In this document: in pieces, positions 1 through 5,880 of the stretch
Layout: every line of letters begins with the position of its first letter
Numbering within the stretch: the stretch's first letter is position 1
NCBI GenBank assembly: GCA_023417745.1
Contig: JAEZEM010000269.1
Span: forward strand, 1 to 5,880
From: Pseudomonadota bacterium
Lineage (GTDB): Bacteria > Desulfobacterota > Desulfovibrionia > Desulfovibrionales > Desulfovibrionaceae
Direction: 5' to 3'
DNA: 5,880 nt
Translations under genes and position numbers: made by a program
Notes under the pieces: model-generated
What the model was told of the DNA's origin: nothing
Seen by the model: only the letters and a program-made list of their open reading frames with translations
Databases searched by the model: none

Positions 1-1344
1 GCCTTCCATGGCCATGTCCACGGCGTCCATGTTCATCTTGACGATTTTTTCGCCCTTGTTGCCGTAGGTCTTCTTGATGGAGTCCTTGAGCAGGCTGATG
101 GCTTCCTCAATGGGCAGCACGCCGGCCGAAGGCAGGGACAGGCCGGACACGTCGTCGGTGATGCCGACCACGAAGTGGCGCTTGGGCGCGGCGGCGGCCA
201 TGTTGTCGTAGATCGCCTGGACCATGCCGGGGCGGAATTCCTTGGAACCCAGGCCATAGCGGCCGGTCATGAGCTTGGGAATGGAGCCGCCGCGCTCGAC
301 GTAGGCCGAGCAGATGTCTTCGTAGAGCGGCTCGCCCAGGCTGCCGGGCTCCTTGCAGCGGTCAAGGACGGTGACGACCTTGGCCGAGGTCGGCATGACC
401 TTAAACAGGTAGTCCGGGGCGAAAGGACGGAACAGGCGGACCTTGACCAGACCGACTTTCTCGCCCTTGGCGGTCAGGTAGTTGACCACTTCCTCGATGG
501 TCTCGCAGCCCGAGCCCATGGCCACGATGACGCGCTCAGCGTCGGGCGCGCCCACGTAGTCGAAGAGCTTGTAGGGGCGGCCGGTGACGGCGGCGACCTT
601 TTCCATCTGGGCGGCCACGATGCCGGGCAGCACCTGATAGTAGGGGTTGGAGCGCTCGCGGCCCTGGAAGAAGATGTCCGGGTTCTGGGCCGTGCCGCGC
701 AGGTCCGGGTGCTCGGGGTTCATGGACCGGGCGCGGAAGGCGGCGATTTTATCGTGAGGAACCAGGGCCTTGATGTCCTCGTAGTCGATGACTTCGATTT
801 TTTGGATCTCGTGGGAGGTGCGGAAGCCGTCGAAGAAATGGACAAAGGGGACGCTCGATTCGATGGCCGAGAGGTGCGACACCAGGGCCAGGTCCATGCA
901 TTCCTGGACCGAGGCCGAGGCCAACATGGCGAAACCGGTGGAGCGGGCGCTCATGACGTCGGAGTGGTCGCCGAAAATCGACAGGGCGTGGGTGGCGATG
1001 GCCCGGGCCGACACGTGGAAGACGCCGGGAAGCAGTTCGCCGGCGACCTTGAACATGTTGGGGATCATGAGCAGCAGGCCCTGGGAGGCGGTGAAGGTGG
1101 TGGTCAGCGCGCCCGCGGCCAGGGAGCCGTGGAACGCGCCGGCCGCGCCGGCTTCGGACTGCATTTCGCGGATGGTGACGGTCTGGCCGAAGATGTTTTT
1201 AAGGCCTTTGGCCGCCCACTCGTCCGCGATCTCGCCCATGGTGGACGAAGGGGTGATGGGGTAAATGGCCGCCGTATCACTCAAGGCGTAGGCGACATGC
1301 GTGGTGGCGGTATTGCCGTCCATGCTCTTCATCTTCTTGGCCAT
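1..1344 (-). CDS. por: Pyruvate:ferredoxin (flavodoxin) oxidoreductase, N-terminal part; runs off the left edge and appears to lack domain III
   Basis: The 448 visible codons are open to the window edge. The family enzyme is a cytoplasmic, thiamine-diphosphate and Fe-S protein of about 1,200 residues that oxidises pyruvate with CoA to acetyl-CoA and CO2, reducing ferredoxin or flavodoxin. Domain I (about 1-258) holds YPITPSSTMGE at 28-38, REMQSEAGAAG at 59-69 and HVSAR at 110-114. Thr31, Glu64 and Arg114 fall at the active-site positions of the Desulfovibrio africanus enzyme. Domain II (about 259-405) includes KLFDYVGAPDAER, MGSGCETIEEV and RYGLGSKEF. After DDVSGLSLP, ending at 405, the frame goes directly to GVLPIEEA, then KKTYGNKGEKIVKMN. 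In ordinary PFORs this segment follows the roughly 200-residue gamma-type domain III, so that domain seems deleted in frame. The iron-sulfur and C-terminal TPP domains would lie beyond the edge. The ATG at 1344 has AAGGAG eight bases upstream and matches the family N-terminus. Family identity is very secure; whether this copy is functional is open. Confidence 0.95.
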   Translation of the reverse strand, partial: MAKKMKSMDGNTATTHVAYALSDTAAIYPITPSSTMGEIADEWAAKGLKNIFGQTVTIREMQSEAGAAGAFHGSLAAGALTTTFTASQGLLLMIPNMFKVAGELLPGVFHVSARAIATHALSIFGDHSDVMSARSTGFAMLASASVQECMDLALVSHLSAIESSVPFVHFFDGFRTSHEIQKIEVIDYEDIKALVPHDKIAAFRARSMNPEHPDLRGTAQNPDIFFQGRERSNPYYQVLPGIVAAQMEKVAAVTGRPYKLFDYVGAPDAERVIVAMGSGCETIEEVVNYLTAKGEKVGLVKVRLFRPFAPDYLFKVMPTSAKVVTVLDRCKEPGSLGEPLYEDICSAYVERGGSIPKLMTGRYGLGSKEFRPGMVQAIYDNMAAAAPKRHFVVGITDDVSGLSLPSAGVLPIEEAISLLKDSIKKTYGNKGEKIVKMNMDAVDMAMEG

Positions 1345-1352
1345 GCTGCTGT

Positions 1353-1358
1353 CTCCTT
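1353..1358 (-). promoter_or_regulatory. Shine-Dalgarno site of the PFOR gene
   Basis: On the minus strand AAGGAG lies eight bases before the ATG at 1344. This is strong, well-spaced ribosome binding, and it fixes that start over the in-frame ATGs at codons 5 and 8, which have no comparable site. Confidence 0.85.
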
Positions 1359-1410
1359 AAAGGTTGTCGTTCGACCGAATGGGAAAAGGCCGGGTCGACC
1401 CTGTCGCATT

Positions 1411-1426
1411 CGCAAGTCGTGTGCCA
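1411..1426 (-). promoter_or_regulatory. Sigma-54 (RpoN) promoter upstream of PFOR
   Basis: The minus strand reads TGGCACACGACTTGCG. This matches the sigma-54 consensus TGGCAC-N5-TTGC at every conserved base, with the obligatory GG-N10-GC spacing (GG at 1425-1424, GC at 1413-1412). The start of transcription would be near 1400, giving a leader of about 56 bases before the PFOR ATG. The gene directly upstream encodes a sigma-54 activator with an intact GAFTGA loop, which supports a functional promoter. I saw no second site with GG-N10-GC spacing between the regulator and PFOR. The site is seen in the sequence; activation by the neighbouring regulator is inferred. Confidence 0.85.
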
Positions 1427-1583
1427 TCACGGCAAAATGCAAGAATTCCGATGAATTGCCGATAAGATGCAACCGCTCCGGGTCCAGGCGGGTCGTCGTA
1501 TCCGAGAAACCGGATGCGGCTACAGGGGCTAATACCCTGAAATGTATGACTTCGTAAAGCGCTGCCAAAAGAGCGGCCAGTCC

Positions 1584-1622
1584 GGTTTTTCAGACACGCT
1601 GTTCGTGTCTGGTTTTTCAGAC
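1584..1622. repeat. Pair of 12-base direct repeats GGTTTTTCAGAC enclosing a palindrome; candidate enhancer
   Basis: GGTTTTTCAGAC occurs at 1584-1595 and again at 1611-1622, offset by 27 bases, each followed by a three-base segment ending CG (ACG, TCG). Between and overlapping them is an inverted repeat, CAGACACG (1591-1598), five bases, CGTGTCTG (1604-1611). The cluster lies about 190-220 bases upstream of the predicted sigma-54 start. That is a normal distance for binding sites of NtrC-type activators, which act by DNA looping. Use as an operator is inferred. A transcribed stem-loop is the alternative, but no T tract directly follows the stem on the minus strand, so a terminator for the upstream operon is unlikely. 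Confidence 0.5.
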
Positions 1623-1671
1623 TCGACGCTTCAGGCCGCGCCACGCCGGGACAGGGGAGTTCAACCCTTTC

Positions 1672-1699
1672 CGTGCCACAGACAAGGCTTTTTGGCACG
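1672..1699. repeat. Inverted repeat CGTGCCA-N14-TGGCACG
   Basis: Seven-base perfect arms at 1672-1678 and 1693-1699 enclose 14 bases that include another CAGAC. Each arm resembles a sigma-54 -24 element, but neither has a GC at the required distance, so they are not complete promoters. It may be part of the operator array or an RNA stem; the sequence alone does not decide. Confidence 0.35.
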
Positions 1700-1751
1700 T
1701 AAAAAGGGCTGAAAATGACTTTGTTCCAAAAGTCCCAAGTAAGGGGGGCGG

Positions 1752-1782
1752 CTTTATTCAGACTTCGGTAGTCTGAAAAAGG
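1752..1782. repeat. Imperfect palindrome containing TTCAGAC-N7-GTCTGAA; candidate second activator site
   Basis: TTCAGAC (1757-1763) and GTCTGAA (1771-1777) are perfect inverted arms around a seven-base centre. Beyond a single A:A mismatch the symmetry continues, with TTT facing AAG and C facing G, out to 1752 and 1782. The right arm GTCTGAAAAA is the exact complement of the TTTTTCAGAC box found twice near 1590 and 1617, so the window holds at least four copies of this box in both orientations. The site lies about 355-380 bases upstream of the predicted PFOR start. A second, distal enhancer site is the simplest reading. Confidence 0.45.
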
Positions 1783-1958
1783 CGACACGGCCCCGGCACG
1801 GCGAACAATGGCAAGCTGTTACGCTCCGGAGACGGCTGGTTGCCGGCTGCGCCTAGTGTTTACGCACAGGCTGGGGCGCGTGGCAGGGAAAAGGAAAGCA
1901 ATCGGATGACTGAATACGACAAGTCGATTTCGAGTGAGGTTGTACCCAATTTCCCAAG

Positions 1959-3394
<1,436 letters not shown>

Positions 3395-3398
<4 letters not shown>

Positions 3399-5880
3399 GC
3401 GGCTATCGTCTGGGGTTTGGCGTCGAGCACCTCGCGGATGGCCGCCGAGATGATCGCCTGGTTGTAGGGCTTGAGCACGACCTTTTTGATGTTGCCGGCC
3501 AGTTCCCGGTCCTCGATGTCGCCCATGCGGCCCGAGACGAGGATGACGGGCAGGCGGGGGGCGATCTCGGCCACCTGCCTGGCCAGCTCCAGGCCGTTGG
3601 CGTCGGGCATGTCGTAATCGGTGATGACCACGTCAAAGGCGTCGGGAGCTTCGGCCAGGGCGGCCAGGGCCGGGGCCGCCCCGGGCTTGGCCGTGACCTC
3701 GTGGCCGAGCTGGGCCAGGACGCGCGGGATGGTCAGGAGCTGGTCCTCGTCGTCCTCGACAAAAAGGATGCGGTCGCGGCCCCGGTTGGCGGCCGGGCGC
3801 GGCGCGGCGGCCGGCGCGTCGCCCTCGTCGAGCAGCGGCAGAAAGATGTCAAAGACGGTGTGTTCGCCGGGAGCGCTCGTCACCCGCACCCCGCCCCGGT
3901 GGCTCTTGACGATGCCGCGCACCACGGCCAGCCCCAGGCCCGTGCCTTCGTTTTTCTGCTTGGTGGAGAAAAACGGGTCAAAGATCTTGTCCACGATGTC
4001 GCCGGCGATGCCCGGCCCGGTGTCGGCCACGGTGATGCGGGCGCAGCGTCCTGCCCGGGCGCCCACCTGGCCGGCCTGGTCTTCGGTCAACTCGTCCTCG
4101 GCCAGGATCAGGGCCAGGACGCCGCCGGTGGGGCGCATGGCCTGGAAGGCGTTGGTGCACAGGTTCATGACGATCTGGTGGAGCTGGGTTGGGTCGGCCC
4201 GGCAGGTGATGGGTTTATCCGGGATTTCCACCACGATCTTGATGTTGCGCGGCAGCGAGGCCCGGATAAGTCCGGCCGCCTCGTTGACCACGTCGGCCAC
4301 GTTAATGAGCGCGAACCCGGCCTGGGACGGGCGGGTAAACGATAGGATCTGCTTGACCAGGCGGCTGCCGCGTTCGCCGGCCTTGAGCACCCGGCGCAGG
4401 TCGTCCTCCATGGGGTCGCCCTGGGGCATGTCCATAAGCGCCAGCTCGGTGGAATTGATGATGGAGGTGAGGATGTTGTTGAAGTCGTGGGCGATGCCGC
4501 CGGCCAGGGTGCCGATGGCCTCCATTTTTTGCGACTGGAGCAGCTGGCGCTCCAGGCTGACCTTCTGGGTCACGTCCTCGGCCGTGGACAGGACGCCCAC
4601 CACGGCCCCCTTGTCGTCATGGAGCGGCACCTTCTTGATTTCGAGCAGCACGTCCAGGCCCCGGACGTTGCGGGCGGCCAGCTCCCCGGCGACCGGGCGG
4701 TTGTGGTGCATGACGTCGATATCCGTGGCCCGCACGGCGTCCACGTCCTCGGGACGAAGCGGCAAGGCGGCGTCGTCGCGGCCCATGAGATCGGCCAAGC
4801 CGTCAAAGCCGAAGAAATCGACAAAGGCGCGGTTGGCCCCCATGTAGCGCAGGGCCTTGTCCTTCCAGGAAACGAGCTGGGGGATGTTGTCCAGGACCAG
4901 GCGCAGCATTTCCTGGGATTCGCGAAGCGCCCGCTCGGCCTCGTGGCGTTTGGTCACGTCCTCCACCACGCCCTCGACAAAGGCCAGATAGCCTTCCGGG
5001 TCGGCCACCAGCCGGATGGTCACGTTGGCCGTGACCTGCCGGGCGTCGGGCCGCACGAAACGGGTCTCGAACTGGGCCGTGGCTTCCTCGTCCACGGCCG
5101 AGTCGATGAGCGCCGTGAAGCGCTCCCGGCCGCCGAAGAGCACCTCCACCATGTCGCCCCGGCGGCGCAGCAGGGTGCCCAGGTCATCGACGCCGAGCAT
5201 GGACAGCATGGCCGGGTTGACGTCCACGGCCGCGCCGTCCGGGGTCATGCGGAAGATGCCCAGGGCCGAATTTTCGAAGATGCCGCGATACTTTTCCTCG
5301 GCCAGGCGCAGGCGCTCGGCGGCGCGCTTGAGTTCCGAGACGTCGTAAAGCACGCCCACAAGCCCGGCGATCTGCCCCTTGGCGCTTTCGTAGACGGCCC
5401 GGTGCAGGATGACCGAGTGCGGCGTGCCGTCGGCGGCTTCGATGTCGGTTTCGGCCATGCGCACGCCAGGCTCGCGCAGAAGTCCGGCGTCCTCGGCGGA
5501 CAGGGCGCGCGACAGCGGCGACTCGGCCACGCCGGCGCAGGCGTCCACGGACCGGGGATCGTCCCCCACGCCGCAAAGGGTCCGAAAGGCCGGGTTGCAG
5601 CCCCGGTATTGCCCGGTCTCGTCCTTGTAGTAGATGGGGATGGGGATGGTGTTGACCAGGGTTTCGAGGAAGGACACCTGGTCCTTGATCTTTTCCTCCA
5701 CCGAACGACGGCGCAGGATGTTGGTCACGAGCAGGACCATGACGTAGCACAGAATGAGCAGGCTGATGATGATGGTCCAGAAGACCGCGATGTTGATGTG
5801 GTAGAAGGGGTAGGGCTCGTTTATCAGGGTAAAGCCGGTGGGCAGCTTGTCCGTGGTGATGCCCAGGCGCAGCATTTCGC
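3395..5880 (-). CDS. Membrane-bound hybrid sensor histidine kinase with three PAS domains and a C-terminal receiver; 5' end beyond the right edge
   Basis: The frame is open to the window edge. Residues are numbered from the ATG at 5875, which is probably internal. Residues 1-27 (LPTGFTLINEPYPFY) resemble the end of the ABC-type substrate-binding sensor domain found in front of many such kinases. A transmembrane helix follows at about 31-54. PAS domains lie at about 68-180 (IPIPIYYKD), 193-310 (NSALGIFRMTPDG) and 322-438 (IPQLVSWKD). HisKA has His463 in GGIAHDFNNIL. The ATPase domain shows the N box near 571-576 (NLCTNA), DTGPG at 618-622, FDPFFSTK and GTGLGL at 644-649. The C-terminal receiver (about 702-818) has Asp708/709, phosphoacceptor Asp753 (ITDYDMPD), Ser781 where Thr is common, and Lys802. 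No HPt domain is seen. The signal is unknown; the partner is almost certainly the overlapping NtrC-type regulator. Kinase function is very secure; the periplasmic domain assignment rests on a short remnant. Confidence 0.93.

Larger units (their letters stand above)
1345..1958. other. 614-base non-coding regulatory region between the response regulator and PFOR
   Basis: No convincing gene is present. The open frames here show no recognisable domain and lack the codon bias of the neighbours. The stretch is more AT-rich than the flanking genes. It holds the PFOR ribosome site and sigma-54 promoter, a GGGTCGACCC palindrome near the predicted transcription start, repeated TTTTTCAGAC boxes with two palindromes between 1584 and 1782, and a CGTGCCA/TGGCACG inverted repeat at 1672-1699. 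No tRNA, IS end or CRISPR-like array is visible. I found no clear rho-independent terminator after the regulator stop at 1959: GC-rich segments near 1785-1800 precede a short T run on the minus strand, but I could not fold them into a convincing stem. Read-through from the regulator into PFOR therefore cannot be excluded. Confidence 0.75.

Noticed and set aside
175..1557. Long plus-strand open frame of 460 codons opposite PFOR
   Set aside because: It is antisense to a well-conserved gene, its product is low-complexity Gly/Ala/Val/Asp-rich with no domain, and long antisense frames are expected in high-GC coding DNA.
1529..1557. Possible sigma-70 promoter on the minus strand (TTACGA, 17 bases, TATTAG)
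   Set aside because: Only three of six and four of six consensus bases match. The spacing is good but such matches are common by chance, so it is a weak secondary candidate only.
1693..1710. Plus-strand TGGCACG followed by AAAAAGGGCT as a sigma-54 promoter
   Set aside because: The distance from GG to GC is 12 bases instead of the required 10, and no plus-strand gene lies downstream.
1717..1734. GACTTT-N6-AAAGTC inverted repeat
   Set aside because: The arms are only six bases and AT-rich, with no extension or T tract, so it is indistinguishable from chance.
1357..1788. Minus-strand open frame of 143 codons in the intergenic region, ending just before PFOR
   Set aside because: The codon usage and composition differ from the real genes, it spans the sigma-54 promoter and all the repeats, and the product has no recognisable domain. 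Its internal similarity comes from the DNA direct repeats.

Overview
The window is a GC-rich bacterial segment with all three genes on the minus strand. It most likely comes from a sulfate-reducing Desulfovibrionaceae (Desulfovibrio or Solidesulfovibrio type). That inference rests on the close match of the pyruvate:ferredoxin oxidoreductase (PFOR) N-terminus to the Desulfovibrio africanus enzyme as I remember it, the high GC, and a gene order that resembles the lactate/pyruvate oxidation locus of D. vulgaris. No database search was possible.

Layout in the direction of transcription (right to left). (1) 5880-3395: a membrane-bound hybrid histidine kinase, cut by the right edge. It has the tail of a periplasmic sensor domain, one transmembrane helix, three PAS domains, HisKA, HATPase and a C-terminal receiver. 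(2) 3398-1959: an NtrC-type response regulator (receiver, sigma-54 AAA+ with an intact GAFTGA loop, Fis-type HTH). Its start overlaps the kinase stop as ATGA. (3) 1958-1345: a 614-base non-coding stretch, visibly more AT-rich than the genes. It holds repeated TTTTTCAGAC-type boxes, several inverted repeats and a near-consensus sigma-54 promoter (TGGCAC-N5-TTGC). (4) 1344-1: the start of PFOR, cut by the left edge.

The parts suggest a local circuit. The kinase senses a periplasmic or redox/metabolic cue and phosphorylates the enhancer-binding regulator. The regulator binds the CAGAC-type boxes about 190-375 bases upstream of the promoter and activates sigma-54 RNA polymerase to transcribe PFOR, plus any genes beyond the left edge. 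The promoter and the domains are seen directly; the wiring is inferred.

The most unusual point is in PFOR. The reading frame passes from the end of domain II (about residue 405) straight to a segment (GVLPIEEA..., residue 408 on) that in ordinary single-chain PFORs lies about 200 residues further on. The gamma-type domain III appears to be missing, cleanly and in frame.
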